In this document: piece after piece, positions 53,926 to 64,000 of the stretch | Layout of the letters: every line of letters starts with the position of its first letter | Numbering within the stretch: position 1 is the first letter of the stretch | Origin: Sphaerulina vaccinii | Lineage: Eukaryota > Ascomycota > Dothideomycetes > Mycosphaerellales > Mycosphaerellaceae | Assembly (NCBI GenBank): GCA_022570795.1 | Contig: JAKUDP010000012.1 | Coordinates: forward strand, 1,240,001 to 1,304,000 | Direction of reading: 5' to 3' | Length of the DNA: 64,000 nucleotides | Made by a program: the position numbers and the translations under genes | Notes under the pieces: generated by a model | The model's database searches: none | What the model was told of the DNA's origin: nothing | Seen by the model: only the letters and a program-made list of their open reading frames with translations

Positions 53926-54314
53926 GTATCTTATGTAGCTTGAGCTCTACGGTTGTGCTACACCCTCAGCTGATGCATTGGAGCCACAAGCCAAGGTTGG
54001 AACGTTGCTCATGCACCACGAGAACACTGCAGTGAGTGGGCGTCAAGCTCGGACACTTCTTATTTGACAACCAGGTACTACAAGATATGATCTAGCGCTG
54101 ATGGTAACGATGCTGACTGCTCTCAATGGCTCGACCTATGAAGACATGCAATGGACTTTCGCTTCTTGCTAGCGAGGCTTCTGGCAAGCTTGGACAGTCG
54201 CGAGTGTTCCTGAACATGCAAACGTGATGCCTCCAGAACAGGCTTTGAGCTTGTCTCCGTAGCATGGTCGACCTAGGCGAGCCTTCGAGCTGTCGTCTAT
54301 GGACACCATTCACA
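53926..54314. other. Intergenic, nothing seen
   Basis: Promoter region of the MFS gene and the 3' flank of the broken 54-56 kb gene. No RNA gene or repeat is seen. Confidence 0.45.
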
Positions 54315-56115
54315 TCATACTCCTCGCGCCTTCAGGCGAGCATACTCCTGTTCCGTGATAGCTACCGAGAGCGCTCCACGCTCAGCTTCTGGAGTTCGCA
54401 GAGTGAGCGGTACTGCAACGCGGAGTACAAGTAGCCAGAACTCGTCAGGTGTGTGGATGAGCTTGATCAAAAGGCCTGAGAGATCCCAAGTGATCTCGCC
54501 AACCTCTCGCTTGAGATCAAGCCTGCTGAGCTCGCCATTCGTCCACTCTTCCAATTGCGTCAGTATCGCTTCACGCGACAAGCCTTGATCTCTTAGCTTC
54601 TCGAACAAAGCTATAGCACGGTGTAAAACTTTTTCGCACTGCGACCGGTGTATCGAGTACTCGGTCTCGGCTTTCGGTTCATTGTTCTCACGTGTGTCAT
54701 ACGTCATTGTTCTCACGTGTGTCATACGTCCAGCGGTTGCATGGCTTGTCTTCGTCTCTGATATGTCCACTCGAGCCATCACGAGCTTCCTCGGTGAGTG
54801 TCGTCGAGATGTTGGAAGCCATGGTTTCGATCATGGACCCGATACTCGCAAGCATGGTTTGCGGTCCAGCGATCATAGTGCCAAAGCGCTTCTCTGAATC
54901 TGCCGCTTCCCAAAAGATTGCATCTATAATTTGATACCAATATAGATCACTCTTACCAATAAGAGAGTCTAGTTTGGTCTGGAAATTGTGAGTGATCAGT
55001 GCCTTCAACAGGCTGCACGCGACCAGGAACCTGGCCCAATCGCATCTGAGATGAACCTCATCTTTGACGAGGCAATTCTTAAGTGTTGTCAACAGCTCGG
55101 TTGGCTTGTAGTCTACCTTGCGTTCGATCGCATTGTCCAGAGCGTGCATACGCTTGGATATCTTGTGAAGCTTGATGTAGTAGCTTTCGCGAGATGAAGT
55201 CTCAAATCCCAAATGCCCGTCCACCTCTTGAGCCACGAGCATCAGTGTCGACGCAGGCTGCAGCTTCTTTACTTTTCGAATGCATGCAGCCGAAGTTGGA
55301 AGCTTTGGTCGTCGCACGTTTGTTCCGGCAAAGGTGGTAGCTGGAACACCGATGGCCATGTCGAATTGACGAGCCCACGATTCGAGACTGCTGCCTTCTC
55401 GAACGTATTTACCTTGAGTGGATTGGGAGGAGATGACAGTCTCCATGTCGGCCCACTCAGTCTTGCATAGACCAGCAGCACGGGCTACTCTGTACAAATA
55501 AGCGAGGCAAAGTACACTGGTGTCGTTATTTGCGTGATCAATGAAATGATCGAGGCCTCCGATCTGGTATTTGTGAATGGCTAGGCCAGCCAGTACGGGA
55601 AGGACGGAGTACAGAGTTGATGGCCTCTCGGAGTTAGGTGTGCTGTCAAAGTGTGCGTCCAGCTTCAAATCAGCAGTGTTGGCTGTCCTCGTTGCGAAGT
55701 TCTGCAGTTCTTGAGCGTAGTCCTTCGGCGCATCAGATGAAGTCCGAGCAGCTTTCATAAAGGATCTGGTGGAGTTGGACAATGCAGTGAGCGATTCTTG
55801 CATGACTGATTGTTCATGGCCGTACTGGTGACCTAAGGCATCGCCCACATCGAAGTAGATCTGGCACTGCGCAATTGCTTGAATAGACATTCCGAGAGCA
55901 TTTCCTGCAATGCCGTTAAGGCATCTAGTGAAAGAGTCGAGACAGAACAACTTCTGTTGCTCCTTGCGGGCGAGCATAAGTGCTCTCACCGCCGGCTCGA
56001 CACCGTACAAGACGCTCGCGAATGGATGCGCTTTGTATCTGTATCGTTCGTCCGATCTGAACTCAGGATCCTGCTTGGACATCGTGAGCCGGCGGAAGTC
56101 CTCGATTGCACTCAT
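54315..56115 (-). pseudogene. Unknown large protein gene split by a 25-bp tandem duplication
   Basis: The first frame runs from ATG 56115 for 472 codons and stops at 54697 just after TYDTRENNDV. The second frame (54782-54315) begins inside the duplicated sequence and reads TYDTRENNEPKAETEY, then LHRAIALFEKLRDQGLSREAIL and LLIKLIHTPDEFWLL. A perfect 25-bp unit is present twice, at 54680-54704 and 54705-54729. With one copy the two frames would join into a single product of about 591 residues. So the present allele is a frameshift caused by one extra copy. The protein is helical, with no signal peptide and no domain that I recognise. Loss by slippage could restore the frame, so this may be a polymorphic allele rather than a fixed pseudogene. 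Confidence 0.75.
54680..54729. repeat. Perfect 25-bp tandem duplication inside a coding region
   Basis: Two identical units, 54680-54704 and 54705-54729, with no mismatch. Twenty-five is not a multiple of three, so the extra copy shifts the frame of the minus-strand gene 56115-54315. Perfect identity suggests a recent event. Confidence 0.95.
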
Positions 56116-56139
56116 CGCATGAGCGCAGAACAGCTCTGC

Positions 56140-56377
56140 CTCGCTGACTCTAGAGTCCTAGGAAAATTCCTAGAAAAGTCCTAGAGTTATAAAAAGAATC
56201 CTAGAAAAATCCCCCAAACTCCTAGCGTTCTAGGAAAACTCTCGGAAAAACTTCTAAAACTCCTAGCGTTCTAGAAACACTTCTAGGAGTTATAGAAGTT
56301 TTTCTATATACTCTTCTAGGACGCTAGAGTTTTTCTAGGACTTTCGGAACTCCTCTAGAACTCTATATACTGTTATA
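56140..56377. repeat. TCCTAG-rich palindromic block
   Basis: AT-rich sequence with many CCTAG/CTAGG words in both orientations, such as TCCTAGGA and TTCTAGAA. There is also an internal repeat of ACTCCTAGCGTTCTAG-type segments (about 56219-56235 and 56261-56277). Palindromic words can form several overlapping hairpins. No coding capacity; possibly a decayed MITE. Confidence 0.6.
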
Positions 56378-56534
56378 GGAGTTTAGGGAGCTATTCCTCG
56401 CGTATAGAAATATTCGTAGGATTTTGGGGAGTTGTTCCTTGCGTATAGAAATATTCGTAGAGATTTAGGGAGCTGTTTCTCGCGTATAGAAATATTCGTA
56501 GGAGTTTGGGGAGCTGTTCCTCGCGTATAGAAAT
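56378..56534. repeat. Tandem array, 41-bp unit, four copies
   Basis: Units start at 56378, 56419, 56460 and 56501 and share GCGTATAGAAAT and an upstream GGGGAG-type segment. The last copy is truncated. Units differ at a few positions only. This is a minisatellite, not a CRISPR array, as there are no variable spacers. Confidence 0.9.
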
Positions 56535-57017
56535 CAGGTATTTGCAGGACTTTTGGGAGGTTTTTCCAGAGTCCTAGGAAATTCCGAAAATCCCTAGAAT
56601 AGGCTTTTAGGAGCTATAATTGTCTTGTTGTTATAGCGCCAGATAAAACTCTTATGCAAGAACTGACAATTAGCCTACAAGATCCTGTGTATACAGTTAG
56701 CTTACAAACACCCTTATCTTAACAAAACTCGTAGCAAAGCACCGCAGGCGTGTTCGACAACGTACAACAGAAACTGCCATAACCCCCTCCCTGTGACCGC
56801 CGGAGGCATTCCTTGCGAAGCTTCGCGGGTGGAGTGTCGGTGGTGAACCTCCTCGCAAGCTCGTCGATCCACCATCCCCTGCTGTTTCAGTACATGCACG
56901 CAACCGCTACCGCTATCATATATGACCTATCATACGATAAGCTCGCAAACCGTGAAAGAGAATTTGGAAAGAACAACCAGCAATTGTACAACACTACGAA
57001 CCTCAGTGAAATCATCA

Positions 57018-58778
57018 TCACCTTCTTTCATCTTTGTGCGGTGGTGGTCCACCCATATGGCCCCAGTAGCCTCTGCTGGTCTCCGACATGTTTGAGATGC
57101 ACTTCGGATTCTCGAAATCCTCTTCACCACCCATGGGCCAGATCGGGATGAAGCAGACCTCGTTAGGTGCACATCCTCTGCAACGCTTGAATGTAGTCCA
57201 GCCTAGCCAGCGTTTGAGTGACCGCACAGTCGCTAGCGCATCGTTGTAGTTCTGGTCTGCTGCACTGAAAAGCGCTGTGCAGAGATATGTCGTAACATCC
57301 AGTATGGCGCTCGCAGCTACGGTATCGACTAGCGGCAGGACTTGGAAGTACTGTGTGGCACATCGCTGAACCTCTGCAGAGGTGTTACGGCTACCATAGT
57401 CGATGAATGGCCGAATAGCTCGCTCGATCTCCTCCTTCAAAGCTTGTTCTGTAGTGAATGCTCCATATGCGAAAGTTTCGATGCGATCAGAATAGCGAGC
57501 GACGACCATGTCAGCAATGGCCTGCCAGTCGAACGATGGACTCGAGTCCTTCGCGGTGGCCATTTCTGCGATAGCCTTCAGAACAGGCTTGAGTACCTTG
57601 GTATTGTTGTTGACGCGTGGAAGACCGTCCTTGCCAAAGTGCACAGCATCATCGAATGCGTACAACGTCACAAAATGGTCGAAGTCCACGTTAACACGGC
57701 CGCCTCCAATGCCATCGAAGCGAGACGCTACGGCTTGGTAGTAGTTGATCGAGCCGTCACCGTGACCTGGTGCACCACCTTCCGAGCCAGAGGATTTTGC
57801 TTGAGTGATTCGCTCAATATCAAGGCCGTGCTTGAAGGAGCACAAAATGATCTCAAAGCCTAGTTCCATTCTCAAGAAGCCGTCGATCTTGCCTGCCCAT
57901 TCCTTCTCGGCCATTGCACACAGATGATCAGCTCGGAAGCCTTCGCTCATCGGGCCGCCAGTCTTGGGCTTCTTGCCCTGTGTCGGCTCCGTGAAGATAT
58001 GCGATCTCCGCATGTTGTCATCACCTGAGTCAGGCTTATCGTGAGGTGGTTGGCGATGGCCGCCGTCGGCTGGTGGTGGATTGTCGTGGAGAAGAACCAC
58101 ATCAGAAGTGTCCAATGTGCCTTTCGTTGACTTTGCGGCAGACTGGCCATCGAGGTACAAAAGTCTTAGATCATGTTTTGCTCGATATGTGTGCAGATAT
58201 CCTGGATTGTCTTCCTTTGGCTCGGATGGCTTATCTTCAAGTGGCATCTGCTTGTAGTGAGTCCGGGCACGTTCGCGCTGTCCCATCGTGTGCGTGAGAG
58301 GTCGGTCATCATGAGGCTCGTGCGGATGTCGAGCTTTCAATCCTTGTTTCGGTGGTTCTGGAGGGTACTCTTGCACACTCTCAGGTGGATGCCAGTCTTC
58401 CTCGCCATGGTGTCGCTCAGGTCCTGGTGGCGGCCCTTGACCAGGCGGCGCTTCTCCAGGAGGACCGCCTCTGCCAGGTGGCCCTCCCCTTCGTGACCGA
58501 GCGAACACAAGAGCATGCTCAGGCTCAAAAGCAAGCCATTGAGTGTCGTTCACGCGCTCCGACTGGCTTGTGCCGTGGTATAGTTGAGTTCCTTCCGGGA
58601 CAGTCGCGATAAAGACGGTCATTCCATTGTGGATAAGAGAAGAGCCCCATTGTCGCATAGAACTGTGAACAGCATTGAAGATGTGGTTGGCATTCTGTGT
58701 TGCTGGCGAAGTCGAGTGTGCTGATGCTTCAGTCGCAGCCACGCTCAAGGCCAGCAGGCCGGTCGACAACCTCAACAT
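57018..58778 (-). CDS. Conserved secreted fungal protein, function unknown
   Basis: Single-exon gene for 586 residues. The signal peptide is MLRLSTGLLALSVAATEASA. The N-terminal domain has HSSMRQWGSSLIHNGMTVFIATVPEGTQLYHGT and WLAFEPEHALVFARS, a pattern I recall from a widespread family of uncharacterised ascomycete secreted or ER proteins. It is followed by a long Pro/Gly/His-rich linker (GRGGPPGEAPPGQGPPPGPE), then a second domain with YRAKHDLRLLYLDGQSAAKS and VNVDFDHFVTLYAF. The last part has paired cysteines (FKRCRGCAPNEVC, NPKCISNM). No catalytic motif is evident. The promoter region upstream is shared with nothing close. Function cannot be assigned from sequence. Confidence 0.85.
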   Translation of the reverse strand: MLRLSTGLLALSVAATEASAHSTSPATQNANHIFNAVHSSMRQWGSSLIHNGMTVFIATVPEGTQLYHGTSQSERVNDTQWLAFEPEHALVFARSRRGGPPGRGGPPGEAPPGQGPPPGPERHHGEEDWHPPESVQEYPPEPPKQGLKARHPHEPHDDRPLTHTMGQRERARTHYKQMPLEDKPSEPKEDNPGYLHTYRAKHDLRLLYLDGQSAAKSTKGTLDTSDVVLLHDNPPPADGGHRQPPHDKPDSGDDNMRRSHIFTEPTQGKKPKTGGPMSEGFRADHLCAMAEKEWAGKIDGFLRMELGFEIILCSFKHGLDIERITQAKSSGSEGGAPGHGDGSINYYQAVASRFDGIGGGRVNVDFDHFVTLYAFDDAVHFGKDGLPRVNNNTKVLKPVLKAIAEMATAKDSSPSFDWQAIADMVVARYSDRIETFAYGAFTTEQALKEEIERAIRPFIDYGSRNTSAEVQRCATQYFQVLPLVDTVAASAILDVTTYLCTALFSAADQNYNDALATVRSLKRWLGWTTFKRCRGCAPNEVCFIPIWPMGGEEDFENPKCISNMSETSRGYWGHMGGPPPHKDERR

Positions 58779-59958
58779 TGTAAGCAGTTCTTCTCCTTCT
58801 CAATTCAAGGTCAGGTCAGACTCGAAGGAGATTCATGCAAGCAACCAGGAATGCAGATCAGATAAGGAATCCAGCAATACAAAGCTGCAGACGTATACCG
58901 TGTCGTACCACAACGGAGCGACGCGTATGCATCGCGCCCACCCAGAGCCGATAAGGCCGTGTGCGTTCAGTGTCGCGCCCGCTCATATTCGGCCGAGAGT
59001 CCATATTATCACCTCGATGGCGCTTGCGATATGGCGCTTGCGATATAGAGAATGGATGAAGATGGGAGTGGTCGTGATGAGTGGTGGAAAAAAAGAGAGT
59101 AGCAAGGAAGAGGTGTTGGTGTTTTTCTGTCTCATGGCTCAGACCATTCTTTGGCTTTGCCTCAAGCGGTAAGATCAGAAGTGGTCTGAGGGCTATCTCG
59201 ACCTTCTGCTACGCTCCAGCTTCGTTCTGACCATGCCACTGAACACTCGCAGCATCACTACTTGCCATCAGTGCTAATCGGGACACAGCGCATGGGAACT
59301 GTCTCCGATGCTGAAGGTAATCACAGCCTTCCCAAGAAGTGAATGAACAGGCAGATTAGCTTTCCCAGAAAAACAAACGTTCTGCATTAGTGCTGAGGAA
59401 CATGCAACGAGCAGTATCGAGCTGCACAGGTAGGAGGCATTTCCTGGAAGCGGTGCCAATATGTGGCATATGAATGGACAATACTCCCGAAGCTCAACGA
59501 CAGCAATCGCTCATATCGCATATTCGCCTCTTTTGCAATCCACTTTTGGTGATGATAGGGCAACTCAACCCTCTTCCGACAATTACGCAAACCACACTGG
59601 TCTGCTTCCAGTTTCTATATCGGACTGGACAAGAGATATCGGCTGGATCAATGGTGCCGACTGACCCTCTCTCCGACCTGAGAGATCGCCTTCCACTCCG
59701 CAAAGCTAGTCTTCTAGAAGTATATGCCCGAGACCCGATGGTATGCGAGGCAGGTGTCCGCAGGTAGGTGCGTAGGGCTGGATTTACTGTGCTGTGCCAT
59801 GTCGGATAGGACCCTTGGATGTTCCTTATCAGGTTCACCTCATCACACTCCACTGGCGTGCTTGGCTGTGGCAAAAAGCGTATAAGATGTCCGCCAAGGT
59901 GAGTGCCAATTTGTGTCAAGCTCTACATTATTCTCTTGTGTGAACGCCTCTCATCAAC
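58779..59958. other. Divergent intergenic region, nothing seen
   Basis: Contains promoters for the secreted protein (minus) and the amino-acid permease (plus). A short direct repeat GGCGCTTGCGATAT occurs twice in tandem near 59020-59050. No gene is seen. Confidence 0.45.
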
Positions 59959-61885
59959 ATGGACGATCGAATCTCTGCCGACAAGAAGGCGCCCTGGTAT
60001 GAGGAGGATGAGAAGGCTGCTAGTGTTCAGGAAGTGCCGCTGTACGATAAAGATGGCCCAGCTGAGTTCGCTGAGAATGCTGAGCTGCGGCGTGGCTTGC
60101 ACCAGAGACACATTCAGATGATAGCATTGGCAGGAGCCATCGGCAGTAAGTTAACAACTTTCCTTTATGATGCAGGAGATCCTCGCTGATATCATCAACA
60201 GCCGGTCTGTTCCTTGGGTCTGGCAAGGCGATCGCTCAGGCTGGTCCTCTCGGAGCTCTCATGGGCTATACCTTCGTTGGCATGCTTGTCTGCGGTCCTG
60301 TCCTCAGCATTGCAGAAATGAGTGCTTTGATACCATTGTCTGGCGGTATAGTCCGCCATGCAGAGTTGCTTGTTGATCCTGCGCTGGCCTTCGCTAATGG
60401 GTAGGTCGGAGAATCCTATCAGAGCATGGATCAGTACTAACTTCACCCTTTAGATGGAATACGATCTATGGCTACATGGTGTCTCTGCCTGCTGAGCTCG
60501 TAGCCGCCGCTATCCTCGTGGACTTCTGGGCATCCATCAACAATGCGGTCTGGATTACCGTATTCGGGCTTCTTCTGATCCTTAGCAACAGCATCCTAGT
60601 CCGTATCTATGGCGAACTGGAGTTCATCTTTGCAAGCTTGAAGATCCTGCTTATTGTCGGAGTCAACATTATGGTAAGTACTCACTGAACATAACCTACA
60701 ATATTTCTGAGACAGTCGCTGACTTATGTCCACCATTTTCTAGGCTCTCGTCCTCGCTTGCGGAGGCGGACCCGATCACCACGCTTACGGCTTTCAATAC
60801 TGGAGGAACCCAGGACCACTCGTCCAATACCTTGGCATTGCTGGAAGTACAGGTAGGTTCTTGGGCTTCTGGACCGTCTTCAACAACGCTGTCTACGCGT
60901 ATAGTGGTGTGGAGAACATCTCCCTTGCGGCGTCCGAAACTCGCAACCCTAGGCGGAACATCCCAATCGCTGCTAAGCGCATCTTCTGGCGAGTTGGCAT
61001 TTTCTACATGCTGTCCATATTCATGGTCGGCCTACTGGTACCAAGCACAGATGAGGATCTTCTCAACTCATCGGGAACGGCTGCTGCATCGCCGTTCGTC
61101 ATCGCAGCTAGCCGAGCAGGCATCAAGATCGTCCCGAGTATCATCAATGCCGTTGTCTTGACAAGTGCGTGGTCGTCTGGTAATTCCGGACTGTTGAACA
61201 GCTCCAGGACACTGTATGGTCTTGCTCAAGAAGGACGTGCTTTCGAGATCTTCAGAAGGACTAACCGACTCGGTATACCTTATATGGCGGTTGGGTTCAT
61301 GTCACTCTTCATCTGTCTTGGCTACATGACGCTGGTAAGTGTCGATCATCTCGCAAAAGTGTGCAGAAGCTGACCTTCTTTCACAGTCTGAGAGTGCTTC
61401 GACTGTCTTCTCCTGGCTCCAGGATCTGGTCTCAGTTTCGACGTTGGTGAACTGGACTGTCATCTGCATCGTATACCTCCGATTTTTCTACGCCATGAAG
61501 AAGCAAGGTATCAGTCGTGATAGACTTCCGTGGAAGGGTCCTCTCCAGCCATATCTTGCTTGGACCACAGCATCTTTCTTCATCCTACTGCTGCTAACTG
61601 GTGGCTATGTCACTTTCCTGCACGGACAGTAAGTATTGCCATCCTTTTGAGCCTATGACAACGCTAACCAAGAACAGCTGGAGTACCGAGACCTTCGTGT
61701 CCTCATATATTAACATCCCAATTGTTGCAATTGCATACTTCGGATACAAGTATATCATGAAGACTCGCATCCTGTCGCTCGATGAAGTGCCTGTGCTCAA
61801 GTACATTGAGATCGCAGAGCAGAATCCTGAGCCCCCTGCTGCACCGATCACCGGATGGCGAAGGCTGAACATTCTGTGGAGTTGA
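59959..61885 (+). CDS. Amino-acid permease (fungal YAT/GAP family)
   Basis: Plasma-membrane proton symporter for amino acids. Six exons by frame and splice signals: 59959-60145, 60202-60400, 60454-60673, 60744-61334, 61387-61628 and 61678-61885; all introns have GT-AG ends and lengths of 49-70 nt. The product has 548 residues and twelve helices. The family start LRRGLHQRHIQMIALAGAIG joins by splicing to TGLFLGSGKAIAQAGPLGAL, the conserved helix-1 substrate-binding segment. SALIPLSGGIVRHAELLVDPALAFANGWN and FNNAVYAYSGVENISLAASETRNPRRNIP follow, all typical. LTSAWSSGNSGLLNSSRTLYGLAQEGRAF marks helix 8. The gene looks intact. Substrate specificity cannot be told. Confidence 0.93.
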
Positions 61886-62230
61886 TCTTGCTCATATCGT
61901 CGCATACCCAGTTTCTAGCTTGAATAAGAGATGAATGCAGACTAGAGCTACTTGTACATATATACCAGAACAGTCTTGGCAGACGTGCATACTATTAAGG
62001 TTAAAGTTCAATGACCTCGGCCACTCACAGCGGTAAAGCTTGAATGTGGTCAAAGCGATCAGCCTCCTGAACCTCACTGACTAAACATATCCTAGAACAC
62101 TCACTTTCCTGCCAGCTGTACACTTACCGGACCTCGAATCACGCTCCTCAAGACATCGACCAGTATAGAGCACTTCCAGCTCAAACAAAGGAACAACCCT
62201 TATCATCGCTTCGGTCCCAAGACGAGAAAC
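61886..62230. other. Intergenic, nothing seen
   Basis: The 3' flank of the permease and the promoter of the next gene. AGTCTTGGCAG near 61970 resembles the core of the repeat flanking the amine oxidase gene, but the match is only about 11 bp. Confidence 0.4.
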
Positions 62231-62974
62231 ATGGCGCAGACAGTAGGCAAGCCTGGCATGGCGCCTATGTTCTCAGCTGTCGTCTTCATCCTCAGCTCCC
62301 TCGCCTGGTATCCACTCGAATCCTACTGTCATCTCTGGCTCGAGAACGGCGAACCGACCTACAACCACAAGATCGAATCTCTAAGTGATCTCGGCGTCAA
62401 CTACCGACAAGTCCATGAACTCAAGCACTACAACGTTACCTCCTATGCCTTCAAATGGGCAAATGGAAACTTCATCCAAGCTGGAGTGGCATTCGCTATC
62501 GCACAGCTCTTCTTGATCTACACTACCAGAAGGAATGTGACGCAACAAACAGCCTTCTTGAGAATCTGCCGAACAGTCCTGTCATGCTTCGTATTAGCTG
62601 GCTTCGTACTTTTCGCTCAAATCCATGGAGGACCACGAGAGAAGTTCTGGAAAATTATCGGCTGGCATTGGTTTGGTTTTGGCATGGTCGCAATAGCGGG
62701 TAATCTGAATTCCTTCCTCGCATCGGCAAGACCTAATCAGATTGGAGCTTTCGAGGACAACCAGATATATCGCTTTCTCAGTTCCATGCTTGCTGGTATC
62801 GGGTTTTACAGCTACTATCGCTTCAATACGATGGGAGAGTGGAATTACGCGACTCCGATTGGTCTCTGGCAGCGTGGAACGATATATCCTATTCTGGCGT
62901 GGGAGCTGCTCACAGGAGTGTTTCTTGTTCTTGAGACGCTCTCTGGCTCGACATTTAAGCCTAAGAAAGCATGA
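62231..62974 (+). CDS. Multipass membrane protein, DUF998-like
   Basis: Single exon, 247 residues. Six hydrophobic segments are visible: AVVFILSSLAWYPL, FIQAGVAFAIAQLFLIY, TVLSCFVLAGFVLFAQ, IGWHWFGFGMVAIAGNL, FLSSMLAGIGFYSYY and IYPILAWELLTGVFLVLETL. After the first helix the loop contains HKIESLSDLGVNY; an ISDLGV-type motif here, together with the helix count, is what I recall of DUF998/FRAG1-like membrane proteins. Conserved HGGP and W-H-W-F-G-F residues lie between later helices. No enzymatic role is established for the group. It sits 345 bp after the amino-acid permease on the same strand, which does not imply a link in a eukaryote. Confidence 0.75.
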   Translation: MAQTVGKPGMAPMFSAVVFILSSLAWYPLESYCHLWLENGEPTYNHKIESLSDLGVNYRQVHELKHYNVTSYAFKWANGNFIQAGVAFAIAQLFLIYTTRRNVTQQTAFLRICRTVLSCFVLAGFVLFAQIHGGPREKFWKIIGWHWFGFGMVAIAGNLNSFLASARPNQIGAFEDNQIYRFLSSMLAGIGFYSYYRFNTMGEWNYATPIGLWQRGTIYPILAWELLTGVFLVLETLSGSTFKPKKA

Positions 62975-63616
62975 TTGTGTCATGGCTGGCGTGGCTACCA
63001 AGCAATCTCATCTTGAAGTTGGTAATCCGCTGTAAAAAGGTGGTGTGATGGCTGTCTGCGGACGACACGGCAATCGCGGGCGTTCGCATAATACGAGTAC
63101 GGCAGCGAAACGACCCATCCTAGGGTCGCGCAATTTGGTCAACTTGTATTGAAGGCAGGTCACCAACCTGCATATATTTCAACAAGACAAGCCTCGATAG
63201 CCAAGACAACAGCTGTTGTGCAGGGTACCTTGCTACAACTTCTCGTTCCCGGGTGTCTTCGTTCCGTGTCCGTCCCCAAGTCAGCAAGACCGCCAGATGC
63301 CTCACCCAATGACTGCTGCGACAAGACGATGCCGTGCAGATGTATGCTTGAATCAGTCTCCTGATGCGGCTCAGTCTTCACTTGCGTGACTGCCGCGCTC
63401 TCCAACCGCGACTAGCGCCCAGGAGCGAATTGTATTCAGATCCCAGCGCCACATGAGTAGGAAATATTTCCGGACCACAAGCTTTGCTGCCTGCTCGTTC
63501 ACATCGTTCGGCCCTGCTTGCGGCTGACGTGAACCCGTAAGCCGAAATCCTTGGCCTGGGATATGTTTGTTGATGCCTCGTGTAGTGAAGACCAACACCA
63601 CTCACTCACACGACAC
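62975..63616. other. Intergenic, nothing seen
   Basis: Upstream region of the methyltransferase gene. ORFs at 63371-63605 (minus) overlap in two frames and look random. Confidence 0.45.
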
Positions 63617-64000
63617 ATGCCAGATATATCAAAACTCCGATCGACACCAAAAGTGAAGGCCAAAATGGGAAGCGCGGATCCAGAACAATACGACTCCATC
63701 GCAGACAGATATGCAACAAGAGAACACCTCCCACATTCAAAGCTGGAATTCGAGCTAGTCAAGCAAGCACTCGGAGACTGCACAGGCTACCGCATTCTCG
63801 ACCTCGCAGGCGGGACAGGCGAACATGCGCGATTTGCCATCGAAGCAGGCGCTTCCCACATCGATGTCGTGGACATCAGTAAAGAAATGATGCAAGTCGG
63901 CTCCAAGATCGAGAAGGCAGCAAACCGCAACATTATCCAATGGCACTTGGGAGACATGTTTATACCACTCCAGAATTCGTTGCCGGATCTGCCCATAGAA
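63617..64000 (+). CDS. Class I SAM-dependent methyltransferase, partial (3' end beyond window)
   Basis: An open frame from ATG 63617 (MPDISKLRSTPKVKAKMG) runs to the window end without a stop, 128 codons. A second in-frame ATG at 63665 (MGSADPEQYDSIADRYAT) is an alternative start, and the family usually begins YDxIAxxYA there. The Rossmann motif I, RILDLAGGTGEHARFAIEAGA, is clear; the acidic residue of motif II follows in HIDVVDISKEMMQVGSKI. Next comes NIIQWHLGDMF, the motif that holds the adenine ring. The rest of the catalytic domain lies outside the window, so substrate and completeness are unknown. The overall type resembles small-molecule or ubiquinone/menaquinone-type methyltransferases. 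Confidence 0.85.
   Translation, partial: MPDISKLRSTPKVKAKMGSADPEQYDSIADRYATREHLPHSKLEFELVKQALGDCTGYRILDLAGGTGEHARFAIEAGASHIDVVDISKEMMQVGSKIEKAANRNIIQWHLGDMFIPLQNSLPDLPIE

Noticed and set aside
56378..56534. CRISPR-like array
   Set aside because: Repeats are contiguous 41-bp units without unique spacers, in a eukaryotic genome; a minisatellite.

Overview
The window is nuclear DNA of a filamentous ascomycete (Pezizomycotina). Genes carry short GT-AG introns of about 45-90 nt, coding sequence is near 50% GC, and the two ATP-citrate lyase subunits are separate, head-to-head genes. HET-domain genes, a TRI12-type MFS transporter and parts of a non-reducing polyketide synthase agree with this. A Dothideomycete is a reasonable guess, but nothing here proves the class. 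I found no rRNA, no canonical tRNA, no CRISPR array and no intact transposon.

Layout. 1-9.5 kb: a gene cut by the left edge, two unknown proteins, a HET-domain gene, a small secreted protein and a large disordered protein. 9.5-19.1 kb: a secreted copper amine oxidase flanked by a short direct repeat, a head-to-head pair of paralogous Ser-rich small secreted proteins, and a glutaminase with a frameshift in its C-terminal STAS-like part. 19.5-25.8 kb: a MAPEG protein, a doubtful Myb-like ORF, a membrane-anchored histidine-phosphatase-like protein lacking both catalytic histidines, a HET gene with an in-frame stop, and SmF. 26.3-31.6 kb: the ATP-citrate lyase pair, which supplies cytosolic acetyl-CoA. 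32.3-33.3 kb: a free-standing product-template (PT) domain of non-reducing PKS type. 33.3-41.7 kb: a gene-poor stretch of diverged duplications and a tRNA-like/SINE-like repeat pair. 41.7-54 kb: SDR, alpha/beta hydrolase, NCS1 permease, a MITE-like element, a secretory-lipase pseudogene with three in-frame stops, a free-standing ACP-thioesterase whose ACP lacks the phosphopantetheine serine, and an MFS exporter. 54.3-64 kb: an unknown gene broken by a perfect 25-bp tandem duplication, a repeat block, a conserved secreted protein, an amino-acid permease, a multipass membrane protein and a methyltransferase cut by the right edge.

Two themes stand out. First, two separate genes encode domains normally found inside one non-reducing PKS: PT at 32 kb, and a degenerate ACP plus TE at 50 kb. 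They sit among reductase, hydrolase and transporter genes, and no KS, AT or SAT is visible. This is either the remains of a polyketide cluster or free-standing domains acting in trans. Second, several genes carry recent-looking breaks (lipase, HET, glutaminase, the 54-kb gene). The three lipase stops all fit CpA-to-TpA change, the signature of repeat-induced point mutation (RIP). Exon structures were inferred by eye from reading frame, splice signals and family conservation; none is backed by transcripts.
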